Shown: positions 43,555 to 53,783, counted from the first letter of the stretch. The stretch: 64,000 nt of DNA from Balneolaceae bacterium (GCA_017643365.1 JAEPNO010000005.1:163375-227374), one strand, 5' to 3'. The notes: a model not told the origin generated them from the sequence alone. Numbers and translations: made by a program.

Positions 43555-46539
43555 ATGTTTTCAAATCACAAAACGACGAATAAATACTTAGCACTTTTTG
43601 CATTCCTAACGTCGCTGATCATCTACACTCTAACCATGGCCCCTACTGCTAGTTTTTGGGATGCCGGTGAGTTTATAGCGGTTGCGCATGGCCTTCAGGT
43701 TAATCACCCTCCCGGGGCTCCTTTATATTCCATAATGGGACGATTAGCTTCCATGTTTATGCCTACGGAGTATGTTGCGGCAAGCATCAACTTTTTAAGC
43801 GTACTTTCATCAGCACTTACAGTGATGCTTTTATACCTCATCATTGTTCGTTTGATACGAGAATTTAAGGGGCATCCAGACGCAATGTCGCTGATCGACA
43901 AAATCGGGATGTATGGCGGCGCAATGGTTGGCGCCCTTACTTTTGCTGTAACCGACACTTTTTGGTTTAATGCAGTTGAAGCTGAAGTGTACGCCATGTC
44001 GATGTTTTTTACGGCAATTGTAGTGTGGCTGGCACTTAAATGGAGCGAAAACCACGATGCTGATTACAATGAGCGCTGGCTGGTGTTAATCGCCTATATG
44101 TTTGGCTTGGCAATTGGGGTCCACTTGTTGAATTTACTGGCGCTATTCTTCGTCGCTTTGATCGTGTACTTCAAAAAGAGAGATTTTACCCTTCTCTCCT
44201 TCGTAATTATGGGCGGAATTGCCGTTCTATCGTTCTTTTTGGTGTATCCATTTTCGATTCAATACCTCCCCGATTGGGCCGACAAAATTGGTGATGCTAC
44301 CTATGGCTTAATTGGACCATTCACTTTTGTGTTGATCATCATCGGATCACTTTCGGTATCTATTTATTACACTCAAAAGAATAAATATCGATTGGCGAAT
44401 ATTGCGCTCATCAGCTACGCTATGATTTTAATTGGCTACTCCAGTTATTCGGTCATCATGATTCGATCGATTGCAGATCCACCGGTAGATGAAAATGATC
44501 CGGAAACCGTAGAAGCTTTTGTTAAATATTTGAAGCGAGAACAGTACGGCGACACCCCAATTCTAAAGGGTCGTTATTATGATGACGCCACTGCACAGAT
44601 TTCACAGGACGAAAAGTTCTTTCCACGTCGCTACTCAAGCGATCCACGCCATATGCAATTTTATGCTCGCTACGATAGCGATTTGGAGTATTTCTTATCA
44701 CACCAGGTAAACCACATGTACATCCGGTATTTTAACTGGAATTTCATAGGTCGCCAGGCAGATATACAAGATGCGGGTTGGCAATCCGGCTTTGAGGAAG
44801 AACGCTATCCCGAAAACAAAGCGAGTAATGCCTATTACTTTATTCCATTCTTGCTTGGTGTCTTTGGCCTGATATACCACTTTACGTCCGATTGGAGGCG
44901 GGCATTTGCAGTCTTTGCCCTCTTCATTGTTACAGGATTGGCGATTATCGTCTTCCTCAACCAAAGTCCATATCAACCCAGGGAGCGAGATTATGCCTAT
45001 GTGGGCTCCTTCTTTGCCTTTGCAATTTGGATTGGAATGGGAGTTAGTGGTCTTATCGAAATGCTGAAATCCTATACCAAAGAGAATGCTGCTATTAGTT
45101 ATGGTGTGATTGCATTGTGTATGCTAGGCTCTCCGGTACTTATGGCTGTTGAAAACTGGGACGATCACGACCGTTCCGGCAGATATGTGGCTCCGGATTA
45201 TGCCAAGAATTTATTGAACTCGTTAGCTCCAAACGCAATCGTATTTACAAATGGCGATAATGATACCTTCCCTCTTTGGTATGCCCAAGAAGTTGAAGGA
45301 GTTCGTACTGATGTACGTATTGTTTGTTTAAGCTTATTGAATACCGATTGGTACATCAAGCAGTTGAAACATCAGTGGTCGCATGAGTCAGCTCCACTAC
45401 CAATCAGTTATACCGACGAAGAAATTGATCAGATTACGTCCAGAATTGATCGTTGGGAACCTAAGAATATCACGGTACCCGTTGATAAAGAAATGCTGAA
45501 AAATGCATTCTCAGAGGATTATCAGTACAAAGAAGCCATTGGTGTGAAACCCGATACTTCACTGCAAATTCTGCAAACAGGAACCGATTTCGAAATGCCT
45601 GTCGATTCGCTGGATAATCAAATGAGCTGGCGAGTAAACGGTCGTTTTTATGGTAACGATGCCCAAGGTAATGGTATTTACTATATGCAGGTTCAGGATT
45701 TATTAATTTTAGATCTGCTACAAACGAATAACTGGCTCCGCCCTATTTATTTTGCCAATACTGTTTCTTCACAAAGTATGTTGGGAATGCAGGATTATTT
45801 CAGAACTGAGGGTAAAGCGTATCGCATTATCCCAAAGAAAATGGAAAGTGAATACACGGGATATATCGACACTGAAATCCATACTCGTCGATTAAATAAC
45901 TTCAGCTTCAAAAACTGGAACGATCCAGATCTCTATCTTGATGAGAACATTAGAAGAATGCTAGGTAATTACCGCTTTAGCTTCCTTCAGCTGTCGGAGA
46001 CTTACTTAAAGCAAGGTCAGCCGGATAGCGCTGCTTATTGGCTAAATCGAGCCGAGGAAATGATTCCTTTCCGTGCCGATGAGGAGAATTACAATTTACA
46101 GGCATTGTTTGCGGTAAATTATGTTCAACTGGATATGTTGGACAATGCACGTCGTGTGGTTGACATCATTAAACCAAATATTGTACGTGATTTCACTCGT
46201 AGCTATGAAGCATTTTTACGTGCCGAAGCCGAATTTCAGGATTTAAATGCTGAGTTTGAAGAAGCCCGTAGAGAAGGCCAAATACAAGCACAACGCAGTT
46301 TACGCCCTCAAATTAATGCAACTTACGAACGCAGACAGAGCTATGGCGATCAAATGATGCAAGTGCGTCAATATTTATCCATTGCCAGCTATGTGCTGTT
46401 CAAAATCGGTGAAGATGCCGAAGCAACCGAATTGGTTAGTTTAGTGAATGATGCCTTCGAAGGCACTCCATTCCCTACGCTGCCATCAACTGTTGAAGAA
46501 AGTGAAATGGAAATGCGTAGATACGGTTTAACTAACTAA
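43555..46539 (+). CDS. DUF2723 family multi-pass membrane protein (GT117-like)
   Basis: 994 residues. The N-terminal half has about ten membrane helices beginning with YLALFAFLTSLIIYTLTMAPTASFWDAGEFIAVAHGLQVNHPPGAPLY split by the family motif FWDAGEF, in which the acidic residues stand at the position used by protein O-mannosyltransferase-type enzymes. A large periplasmic part and TPR-like C-terminus (about residues 820-985) follow. Members are annotated as DUF2723 and grouped with GT117; a sugar-transfer role using a lipid-linked donor is likely. No operon partner. Confidence 0.87.
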   Translation: MFSNHKTTNKYLALFAFLTSLIIYTLTMAPTASFWDAGEFIAVAHGLQVNHPPGAPLYSIMGRLASMFMPTEYVAASINFLSVLSSALTVMLLYLIIVRLIREFKGHPDAMSLIDKIGMYGGAMVGALTFAVTDTFWFNAVEAEVYAMSMFFTAIVVWLALKWSENHDADYNERWLVLIAYMFGLAIGVHLLNLLALFFVALIVYFKKRDFTLLSFVIMGGIAVLSFFLVYPFSIQYLPDWADKIGDATYGLIGPFTFVLIIIGSLSVSIYYTQKNKYRLANIALISYAMILIGYSSYSVIMIRSIADPPVDENDPETVEAFVKYLKREQYGDTPILKGRYYDDATAQISQDEKFFPRRYSSDPRHMQFYARYDSDLEYFLSHQVNHMYIRYFNWNFIGRQADIQDAGWQSGFEEERYPENKASNAYYFIPFLLGVFGLIYHFTSDWRRAFAVFALFIVTGLAIIVFLNQSPYQPRERDYAYVGSFFAFAIWIGMGVSGLIEMLKSYTKENAAISYGVIALCMLGSPVLMAVENWDDHDRSGRYVAPDYAKNLLNSLAPNAIVFTNGDNDTFPLWYAQEVEGVRTDVRIVCLSLLNTDWYIKQLKHQWSHESAPLPISYTDEEIDQITSRIDRWEPKNITVPVDKEMLKNAFSEDYQYKEAIGVKPDTSLQILQTGTDFEMPVDSLDNQMSWRVNGRFYGNDAQGNGIYYMQVQDLLILDLLQTNNWLRPIYFANTVSSQSMLGMQDYFRTEGKAYRIIPKKMESEYTGYIDTEIHTRRLNNFSFKNWNDPDLYLDENIRRMLGNYRFSFLQLSETYLKQGQPDSAAYWLNRAEEMIPFRADEENYNLQALFAVNYVQLDMLDNARRVVDIIKPNIVRDFTRSYEAFLRAEAEFQDLNAEFEEARREGQIQAQRSLRPQINATYERRQSYGDQMMQVRQYLSIASYVLFKIGEDAEATELVSLVNDAFEGTPFPTLPSTVEESEMEMRRYGLTN

Positions 46540-46572
46540 GCATTTTTATATATTTCGCCGAAATACACCATT

Positions 46573-47019
46573 ATGATACATCAGTTTACAAAAGAAAATA
46601 TAGAAGCCATCGGCAATGTTTTAGGCGCTACGCCTAAGACGTTAGGTGATGATGTGTACCGCATCGAAGTTAAAAACGAAGAAGAAAATGCCAAACTCGC
46701 GCTCGAAATTCATCTTGGATTAGAGGCTAATGGCAAACAAATGAACCTGGTTTCGGTTTATTCCTTCAATACGTTTTTACAACTGCAAAACTGCACAGCT
46801 TTTATCGCAAGCGATATTCTGGAACAAGTTACCTTTTTCGGTAAATCAGGCGATAAAACATCCGGTTTAATTGTTGATAAAGCAGCAGGCTGTAGTTTGT
46901 ACGCTAATGTAGATGAGTCTATCATTTCGGGCGATTTTACAGCTTTACCGGAAGATTTGATGATGTGTGGTATTGCGCTTTCTCTCACCGAATCGATGGA
47001 CGACGACCTAAAGATTTGA
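46573..47019 (+). CDS. Conserved protein of unknown function
   Basis: 148 residues, soluble, no signal or membrane helix. Segments IEAIGNVLGATPKTLGDDVYRIEV and KTSGLIVDKAAGCSLYANVDE are notable. I recognise no domain. The stop overlaps the ybeY start (TGATG), suggesting that they are translationally coupled, but a shared role is only inference. Confidence 0.6.
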   Translation: MIHQFTKENIEAIGNVLGATPKTLGDDVYRIEVKNEEENAKLALEIHLGLEANGKQMNLVSVYSFNTFLQLQNCTAFIASDILEQVTFFGKSGDKTSGLIVDKAAGCSLYANVDESIISGDFTALPEDLMMCGIALSLTESMDDDLKI

Positions 47020-47462
47020 TGATGGAAGACCTCCATCCTATTCATTTATTTAACACCAGTGGCATCGAGATTCCAATTAGCGAATCTGATGCCATTTTTT
47101 TATTGGAAGCAGTATCAAATCATTTCGAGGTAGATTTCGAACTCGTTGAAGTTGTTTATGTGGATGAAGCTGAAATCAAACGCATCAACAACGAGTACTT
47201 ATCACATGATTATGTAACCGATATCATCACTTTTCGATTAGACGAACAACAATCTGATTCAGATATCGAAGGCACTATTTATTGCTGTGCACAACGGATT
47301 GCAGAACAAGCCAAAGAGTTCGATCAGAAATCAAAAACGGAATTCCAACGCGTGCTTGTGCATGGGCTTATCCACCTGAATGGCTACGATGATCAAACGC
47401 CGGAAGAAAAACAGGAAATGACGCGCTTGGAGAATCATTTCCTGGGATTGATGGATTTGTAG
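47019..47462 (+). CDS. ybeY: Endoribonuclease YbeY (rRNA maturation)
   Basis: 147 residues from the ATG at 47019; an earlier in-frame ATG at 46965 lies inside the preceding gene. Metal-dependent enzyme needed for maturation of the 16S rRNA 3' end. The metal site is HGLIHLNGYDDQTPEEKQEM: His115, His119 and, where most bacteria have a third His, Asp125. That substitution is normal in the Bacteroidota and does not mean loss of activity. Arg72 in VTDIITFRL is present. Confidence 0.93.
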   Translation: MMEDLHPIHLFNTSGIEIPISESDAIFLLEAVSNHFEVDFELVEVVYVDEAEIKRINNEYLSHDYVTDIITFRLDEQQSDSDIEGTIYCCAQRIAEQAKEFDQKSKTEFQRVLVHGLIHLNGYDDQTPEEKQEMTRLENHFLGLMDL

Positions 47463-47503
47463 GCGGGATTTGTTTGATCAAATCGTGAATAGGAAACGAT
47501 TTA

Positions 47504-47525
47504 AAATAAAAAGCACCAATTCGTG
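47504..47525 (+). repeat. Direct repeat, first copy (half of a terminator)
   Basis: 22 bases, AAATAAAAAGCACCAATTCGTG, recur exactly at 47545-47566, where they form the left arm of the TolC-side terminator. The first copy has no right arm. A partial duplication is the simplest explanation. Confidence 0.75.
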
Positions 47526-47544
47526 CGCTGGAAATATGGATATG

Positions 47545-47576
47545 AAATAAAAAGCACCAATTCGTGAATTGGTGCT
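47545..47576 (-). terminator. Terminator of the efflux operon
   Basis: AGCACCAAT (47553-47561) and ATTGGTGCT (47568-47576) form a 9-bp stem around TCGTGA. On the minus strand it is followed by TTTTTATTT, so it ends transcription of the TolC-MFP-RND operon 34 nt past the TolC stop. Confidence 0.88.
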
Positions 47577-47609
47577 ACTGGGGTAAATTATTCAAATATT
47601 TAAATGGCG

Positions 47610-48947
47610 TTACGGTTGTACATTGATTAATTGTCCCGATAATTGTAACAACTGAACCTCTGCGCGCTTTGCCTGCACTTTTAATCGTACAATGTTTTGC
47701 TGAACACGTGAAACTCCCAATTGTGCTTCTCGAAACTGTGTGTTTGTGATTTGTCCTAGATCAAATAACTCTTGGCTCCTCTCGAAATTCAGCTCCGCCG
47801 TTTCAAGGTTTAGTTCTTCTTTCTCAACTAAGAACAAATTGGTTTGATAATCCTGGTAAAGGTTCATCACATCTCGTTCTAAAGCTTTCCCAGCTAGTTG
47901 GAGCAACTCCTGATTGTTTTTCAGGGAAACCATCGCATTTTGTATTTGAGTCTCTCTGCGAAAGCCGTTGAATAAATTCAAACTCACCGAAATCCCGCCG
48001 TTAAAGCCTTTCAACTCCTGATACTCAAATTGACCGGCATCCTGTTCATTTTTCGTGTAATTGTAAGCCCCACTTAACGAAACCACCGGAAATCGATCGG
48101 ACTTAGTTTGCCTTAGTTGCAATTCAGCGCTTTCAGAAGCTAATCGACTAATAACAATAGCCGCATTATGTTGCCGTGATTGCGCAAGAACTTCGTCAAG
48201 CTTCATAGATGTGTTGATGGAATATTCATCCGCCAACGAAATATCACTTGATGGCGAAGCACCTAATTGAATCAATAATGTACGTTTTGCATTTTCTAAA
48301 CGTGCTTTCGATTGCACATAAATAACGCTGTCGGCATTTAAATCTACTTGCGCAGTCAGCACATCCAATCTCGAGGCATTCCCAAAATTAAATCGCTCGC
48401 TAACACGATTAAAACGATCTTTTGAGCGTTCGATTGATTCTTCGGCGATCCTTAATGATTCATTTTCGAATAAAACATTTAAGTATTGGTTGATTACCTG
48501 AATGAGCGTGCCTTCGATTTGAAGTCGGGCCGAAACACCGGATTGCTCGGCAAGATTTTGCAAATTCTTGAAGGTGTAGTAATTCCCAAAACCATCAAAA
48601 AGCACATAATTTGCAGCAATAGATCCCGATAGCGAAGTGCTTCCTGCATCCGAAACGTTGATGTCCCCTTGGTTTCCGGGAAATCGAATTTCGGTATCCT
48701 GCACTGAGCCGGTATAAGATCCGGAAGCTGTTACGGTGGGCAAGAAACCGGCATTTCCTAAGCTGGCATTGTTTTCAGCAATTTTGACCGTTCGATTAGC
48801 TACCGAAATATCATGATTATTTTCCAGAGCAATTTTAATGGCTTCTTGTAGTGAAATTGCACGGTTTGGTATTGTTTGATCCTCTTGAGCTAGTAATGCG
48901 GTATTACTAAAACAAAGGACGAATAGCAGAATTGTAATCTTATTCAT
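47610..48947 (-). CDS. TolC-family outer membrane efflux channel
   Basis: 445 residues from the ATG at 48947; the open frame reaches 48986 but that part is inside the RND gene and the chosen start gives the signal peptide MNKITILLFVLCFSNTALLAQ. Two OEP repeats of coiled coil and strand, for example ISLQEAIKIALENNHDISVANRTVKIAENNASLG split by the GNAGFLPTVTAS strand, and the second half near SDRFPVVSLSGAYNYTKN. It is the outer-membrane part of a tripartite pump. It overlaps the RND stop by ATGAATAA, eight bases. Confidence 0.93.
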   Translation of the reverse strand: MNKITILLFVLCFSNTALLAQEDQTIPNRAISLQEAIKIALENNHDISVANRTVKIAENNASLGNAGFLPTVTASGSYTGSVQDTEIRFPGNQGDINVSDAGSTSLSGSIAANYVLFDGFGNYYTFKNLQNLAEQSGVSARLQIEGTLIQVINQYLNVLFENESLRIAEESIERSKDRFNRVSERFNFGNASRLDVLTAQVDLNADSVIYVQSKARLENAKRTLLIQLGASPSSDISLADEYSINTSMKLDEVLAQSRQHNAAIVISRLASESAELQLRQTKSDRFPVVSLSGAYNYTKNEQDAGQFEYQELKGFNGGISVSLNLFNGFRRETQIQNAMVSLKNNQELLQLAGKALERDVMNLYQDYQTNLFLVEKEELNLETAELNFERSQELFDLGQITNTQFREAQLGVSRVQQNIVRLKVQAKRAEVQLLQLSGQLINVQP

Positions 48948-51900
48948 TTTCTTTCTCCCATTCGGTTTCAAGGTATGCAGGTTCAACTTCTTCTCTTTTA
49001 ATAGTTAATTTTTTGCCTTCCCATGCCCAAGTTCGAAGCCATTTGCTGTTTACTCTTAATGTATTGGCAATCAATAAAAATGCAGGTAATACCGAAAGCA
49101 ACAGAAAAGTACCTACTAATAAGCCGTAAGCAATGGTGATGGCCATTGGGATAAGAAACTGTGCTTGAAAACTCTTTTCGAAAATTAGTGGAGCTAAGCC
49201 TGCACAAGTGGTTGCTGTAGTGAGCAAGATTGGACGAAAACGAGAACGGCCGGTTTCAACCAGTGAGTCAATAACGTCTTTTCCTTGGCGAATGGAATTA
49301 TTGAATGCGTTAATAAACACCAAGCCATCGTTCACTAAAATCCCGATCAATGCCACAAATCCTAAGAATGAAAGCAAACTGATCTGGAAGCCATGAATGT
49401 AGTGTCCAAAAGCCATTCCAATTATTCCAAATGGGACAATACAATAGAGCACAGCGGCTTGCATGAATGACCTAAAAGTGAATGTTACAATCGAAAATAG
49501 TAGAATGAGTATTGCAGGTAAGGCAAATTTAGCTGAATTCGCTGCTTTTTGCGTTTCCCGAACTTGCCCTTCAAATTGATAGGTAACGTTGGGATGAGCC
49601 GTCAAAACCGGAGGCAATGCAACGTTTTCAACTTTACTTAGAGCTTCAGTTCCGGATACATCAAGATTAGCAAGCTCAGCCTCTACCCTGATCTCTCGCT
49701 TTCCATCCCGGTGATTGATAGCCACCAAGCCGTTTGTAAATTCAATATCTGCAAGCTCTCTTAAGGGGTAAGAACCTCCGTTTGCTGATCTGATCCTCAT
49801 ATCCAACAACTGGCTGATATCCCGCCGATCTTCCAACAGATACCGCGTCCATACTTTTACTTCGGTAGTTCCACGTTGAAGGCGCTGTACTTCATTTCCA
49901 AAGAATGCATTTCGTACCTGAGCAATCACCTCACGATTAGTAAAACCAAGTGCATACGCACGATCTTTTAATGAAAGCTGAATTTCCGGTTGATCTTCGT
50001 TATCGGTATCGGTGATATCGCGCAGGATGTCTAGCTTTTGCATTTCTGCGATCAGCATTTCTTTAGCGCTCCTCAATTCTTGGAAATTATCAGCAGCCAA
50101 TGAAACCGAAACCGGCTTCCCAAATGGGTTTTGTGAAACGAATGAAAGTACCGTTGCATCCGGAATCGCACCAACCGCCTCTTTTATAGCCAGCGATAGA
50201 TCGAAACTCTGAATATCACGCTCTTCGGATGGAATTAGATAAAAGCTCACAGAGGCTTTATTACTTCCCGGTCCTATTTTAGATACGATGTTTCGGATAT
50301 ATCCTACATCATCGCCAGTACGTGTTTTGTATTCCTCATTCAGCCTGATGGCGCCCTCTCGTATTTGTTGAACTCTAAGCTCAGTAATCGATTCTGAGGT
50401 TCCTTGAGGCATTTCTAGGGTTGCAGTTACTGCATTCTGCTCGATATTCGGGAAGAAGGTCGTTTTCACATATCCGCCGGCAATTGCTCCAAAAGTGATA
50501 ATTAAAAAACCCAATGCCGTTAGCACCATAAAGGTTTTATTCTGCAGCGAGAATCTCAAAAACGGCACGTACAATTCATCACGCACATAAAAAAGTTTCT
50601 GCTCTAACCAGTGTTGAATACTTTTGTCTTCTTTATCAGGATCTTTGTGCAGATCTTTTGAATGTGCGAGGTGAGCAGGTAAAAACAAAAACACTTCAAT
50701 TAATGAAACGAGTAATGCACCAGCTACAACAAAGGCTATATCGCTAAAGAAATCGCCCAGTTGACCATCCACAAAAAAGAAGAAACTGAATGCGATACTT
50801 GTGGTTAGAATCGCTGAGGTAACCGAGGGAACTACTTCCATAGTACCTTCAACAGCAGCTTTTAGAGGATGCATCCCTTCCTCATACTTCTGATAAATAT
50901 TTTCGCCCACAACAATGCCATCATCTACCAGAATCCCTATCACTACAATCATCCCAAACAGTGAAATTACGTTAATAGTGATGCCATAAAATGCAGCTAA
51001 CACAAACATCCCCAAAAATGAAATAGGAATACCAAGGGCCACCCAAAAAGCGAGTCTAATCCTAAGAAATAGTCCAAGTAGGATAAAAACCAATCCTACC
51101 CCTAAAAGTCCATTTTCCTGCAATAATTGAATTCGCTCAACCAACGAAACGGTGGCGTCATCAACCAAAACAGCTTCAACCCGACTATTTTCTGCATTAA
51201 ACTCATCGATGTAGGTTTTTACGAATTCAGAGGCGGCTAAAATATCTTCTTCATTTGTGGTTGTTACAAAGATGAATACCGCCGGTTTGCCATCCAGATA
51301 GCCTTTATTGGTATTCTCGTTGAAAGTGTCCTCGACGCTCGCCACATCCGAAAGCTTTACAATGGTTCCATTCGGATCGCTTTTCACCACTATATCATTG
51401 AAGCCTTTCGCATAATAATTTTGCTCATCCACGCGAATGGTGAACTCCCTTCGCTCACCACGTAAAATCCCGCCGGTGATTCGCACATTCGATGCAGCTA
51501 CCGCCCGGCTGATATCGGCAAAAGTTAGACCGTAAGCCCGCAATGCATTTTCGCTCACTCCAATCTGAATTTCCGGTTCGGTAAATCCGCTAAGTTGAAG
51601 TTGAGAAAGGCCATCGTAAGCAAGTAATGCGTCTTCAAATGCATCGATGGTGCTTTTAAGCGTAGTTGGAGTAACATCACCAACTAAAGCAATTTCACCC
51701 ACTTGATTGAATGGCTCTTCTTTGAAAACCACAACGCGTTCAAGTCCGGTTGGGAACGACGAAATTCGATCCACCGCGTTTTTCACTTCCTGAAGTACTA
51801 CATTCGCGTCCTGCCCGGGTAGCAGTTCTACTCGAACCGTCGCGAAATTCTCTTGTGAAACCGAAGTTACCCGGTCTACTCCCTTTGTTCCTTCCAGACT

Positions 51901-52110
51901 TTCCTCAATCTTGAGAACCACTCCCTCTTCAATTTCGATGGGTGAAGCTCCGGGATAAGTGGCCTCAACTATGATAAACTGAACCGTCCGGTTTGGGAAA
52001 AATGTTGAGGTTAAACTGGACGCTGCCAACACACCAAAAAGGATGAATAGCAGAATTCCGAGGTTAACCAAAATCACATGTTTGGTAAAATATTGAATTA
52101 AACTTCTCAT
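48940..52110 (-). CDS. RND family inner-membrane efflux pump
   Basis: 1056 residues, 12 helices with two large periplasmic loops, the AcrB-type layout. N-terminus MRSLIQYFTKHVILVNLGIL; the first loop has EATYPGASPIEIEEGVVLKIEESL. The proton-relay aspartates are in GMIVVIGILVDDGIVVGENI (helix 4), and the second half has LLSFLGFVALIGILVNDGLVFI. Drugs, bile-type or lipid compounds are typical substrates; metal-type HME pumps lack this pattern. Second-last gene of the marR operon. Confidence 0.93.
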   Translation of the reverse strand: MRSLIQYFTKHVILVNLGILLFILFGVLAASSLTSTFFPNRTVQFIIVEATYPGASPIEIEEGVVLKIEESLEGTKGVDRVTSVSQENFATVRVELLPGQDANVVLQEVKNAVDRISSFPTGLERVVVFKEEPFNQVGEIALVGDVTPTTLKSTIDAFEDALLAYDGLSQLQLSGFTEPEIQIGVSENALRAYGLTFADISRAVAASNVRITGGILRGERREFTIRVDEQNYYAKGFNDIVVKSDPNGTIVKLSDVASVEDTFNENTNKGYLDGKPAVFIFVTTTNEEDILAASEFVKTYIDEFNAENSRVEAVLVDDATVSLVERIQLLQENGLLGVGLVFILLGLFLRIRLAFWVALGIPISFLGMFVLAAFYGITINVISLFGMIVVIGILVDDGIVVGENIYQKYEEGMHPLKAAVEGTMEVVPSVTSAILTTSIAFSFFFFVDGQLGDFFSDIAFVVAGALLVSLIEVFLFLPAHLAHSKDLHKDPDKEDKSIQHWLEQKLFYVRDELYVPFLRFSLQNKTFMVLTALGFLIITFGAIAGGYVKTTFFPNIEQNAVTATLEMPQGTSESITELRVQQIREGAIRLNEEYKTRTGDDVGYIRNIVSKIGPGSNKASVSFYLIPSEERDIQSFDLSLAIKEAVGAIPDATVLSFVSQNPFGKPVSVSLAADNFQELRSAKEMLIAEMQKLDILRDITDTDNEDQPEIQLSLKDRAYALGFTNREVIAQVRNAFFGNEVQRLQRGTTEVKVWTRYLLEDRRDISQLLDMRIRSANGGSYPLRELADIEFTNGLVAINHRDGKREIRVEAELANLDVSGTEALSKVENVALPPVLTAHPNVTYQFEGQVRETQKAANSAKFALPAILILLFSIVTFTFRSFMQAAVLYCIVPFGIIGMAFGHYIHGFQISLLSFLGFVALIGILVNDGLVFINAFNNSIRQGKDVIDSLVETGRSRFRPILLTTATTCAGLAPLIFEKSFQAQFLIPMAITIAYGLLVGTFLLLSVLPAFLLIANTLRVNSKWLRTWAWEGKKLTIKREEVEPAYLETEWEKENE

Positions 52111-52118
52111 GATTTCCC

Positions 52119-53240
52119 TCAGTTACGAACCGGAACTACACTACGACCTTCAAAAGAAGCATCGCGGAATTCATCAATTATAAGTGCGCCATTGGGTAAG
52201 CCACGAACAATCGTGCTGTCTTGTTCTGTGGTTAGAATTTCAACTCGCTGTAACACCGCTACATCATCTTCAACAACAAAGGCTAAATCATTTCTTACTA
52301 AAGCTTTTGTGGCAATTTTGTCGGCATTTTCAAAGGTTTCTCCGTTGATGGAACCCGATACATATTGCCCAGCCAACAATCGCTGGCTGTTCACTTTTAA
52401 ATAAATCAGTAAGGTTTGAGTAGTTGGATTGATCCGAGCGTTAATTCGCGCGACTTCAGCTTCAAAATTGGTAGATTGATCTCGATCTAGATGCAATGAA
52501 ACCTCGTCGCCGGTGTTGATATAAAACCGATCGGAAGCATTGATGGATGCTTCAATTTCGTAAGTACCGGTTTGAGTGAATTGTCCCATCGGTTGATTTG
52601 GTCGAACTAGCGTTCCCGTTTCCAGCAATGCTTGAGTAACCACTCCATCAAATGGTGCAGTTATCGTGTATTTTGATAGTCGGACCTCGCTTTGCTTTAT
52701 GGTGTAGTAGTTGGTAAGCACGTTCCTGCCCGACAAAAACAGGTTAAATTGTCGGTTTTCTGAGGATGGCAACTCAGTCAATGGTTCATTTACGTCCATC
52801 GAATTTAAATAAGCCGACCAGCGATCGAACTCGTTCGGATAATCAATTTTGATATCCGCCAGGATTTGAGTGAGTAATGACTGAAACTGTGATTTCTGGC
52901 TTTTCAAAAGCTGTTGTTGTTCGCGATCATCTACTTTTAGAATGATCTCCCCTTTTTTGAACGCTGTGCCTTCTTCAAAATCCCGATCTCCTTCGATCAA
53001 TATTCCTTGGACTTCGGCAAAAATCTGCACTTCGTTAACCGGAATTACGCTTCCCGTAAACTCGATATTAGCAGTAATCGCTTCATTTTTGATTTCTTGA
53101 ACAGCAACACCAATTCCCTCTGTAGTGCTGTTTGTAGTTGATTGTTCTTCATCTGGTCCCGAGGAAAGGAACCGAAATAAAAAGATGGCACCTACAAAAA
53201 GTACGATGCCTATAATAATGGATAGTTGTCTGAATTTCAT
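52119..53240 (-). CDS. RND efflux membrane-fusion protein (periplasmic adaptor)
   Basis: 373 residues with one N-terminal helix (IIIGIVLFVGAIFLFRFL). Then the HlyD/AcrA-type domains: barrel-sandwich parts (IFAEVQGILIEGDRDFEEGTAFKKGEIILKVDD split over 80-115), coiled coil, SKYTITAPFDGVVTQALLETG and a beta-barrel domain. It links the RND pump to TolC. Eight nt before the RND gene and overlapping the marR stop by ATGA. Confidence 0.92.
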   Translation of the reverse strand: MKFRQLSIIIGIVLFVGAIFLFRFLSSGPDEEQSTTNSTTEGIGVAVQEIKNEAITANIEFTGSVIPVNEVQIFAEVQGILIEGDRDFEEGTAFKKGEIILKVDDREQQQLLKSQKSQFQSLLTQILADIKIDYPNEFDRWSAYLNSMDVNEPLTELPSSENRQFNLFLSGRNVLTNYYTIKQSEVRLSKYTITAPFDGVVTQALLETGTLVRPNQPMGQFTQTGTYEIEASINASDRFYINTGDEVSLHLDRDQSTNFEAEVARINARINPTTQTLLIYLKVNSQRLLAGQYVSGSINGETFENADKIATKALVRNDLAFVVEDDVAVLQRVEILTTEQDSTIVRGLPNGALIIDEFRDASFEGRSVVPVRN

Positions 53241-53752
53241 GAGTGAGAGTTGTTATTATTTTCTGCGTTTACGGCTTCTTCGATGTTGCTAAGCAGTGTT
53301 TGTAGTCGGTTTGTAAGTTCTTTTCGTTGATCTCCAAGTGATCCAAAAAATTCCTGTTCGGCTTTTATCATCACGGGGACTATTTCTTTCAATTTTTGAT
53401 GTCCTTGTTCTGTCAATTCCAGCACATTTACACGGCAATCCCTTTCTGAAAACTGCTTAACCAGAAAACCAGCTTCTACATTCTTCTTAACCATTTTAGA
53501 AACCAGCATTCGATCAATTTTGATGAGATCGACCAAATCTTGTTGAATTACTTCGTCTTGATTTTGCCTTAACCAACGTGTTGCTACTAAAGTGATGAGT
53601 TGGGTGTGCGTGAGATCGTAATCACCAACAATTTTATTTACATGCCGCACCCAATGCATGTTGAGTTGCCAAAACAGGAAACCAAGCTTTTCATTGGGCA
53701 CCGGCAATTCGGAGTGTTGATTAAAATCGGAGAATTCTTCTTTTGTTGTCAT
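53237..53752 (-). CDS. MarR-family transcriptional regulator of the efflux operon
   Basis: 171 residues. A winged helix-turn-helix of MarR type, dimerising through its terminal helices: LTHTQLITLVATRWLRQNQDEVIQQDLVDLIKIDRMLVSKMVKKN with recognition helix near DRMLVSKMVKK, followed by the wing FLVKQFSERDCRVNVLELTEQG. MarR proteins bind small phenolic or drug ligands and release DNA. First gene of the operon, so it most likely controls its own transcription and that of the pump. Confidence 0.9.
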   Translation of the reverse strand: MTTKEEFSDFNQHSELPVPNEKLGFLFWQLNMHWVRHVNKIVGDYDLTHTQLITLVATRWLRQNQDEVIQQDLVDLIKIDRMLVSKMVKKNVEAGFLVKQFSERDCRVNVLELTEQGHQKLKEIVPVMIKAEQEFFGSLGDQRKELTNRLQTLLSNIEEAVNAENNNNSHS

Positions 53753-53775
53753 GACTACAAACTAAGGGGAAGTAT

Positions 53776-53783
53776 GTTGCAAC
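53776..53783. promoter_or_regulatory. Small palindrome upstream of marR
   Basis: GTTGCAAC is a perfect 8-bp palindrome 24 nt upstream of the marR start. MarR proteins bind palindromes near their own promoters, and TTGC/GCAA half-sites are common among them, so it is a candidate operator. The match is too short for more than a hint. Confidence 0.3.
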
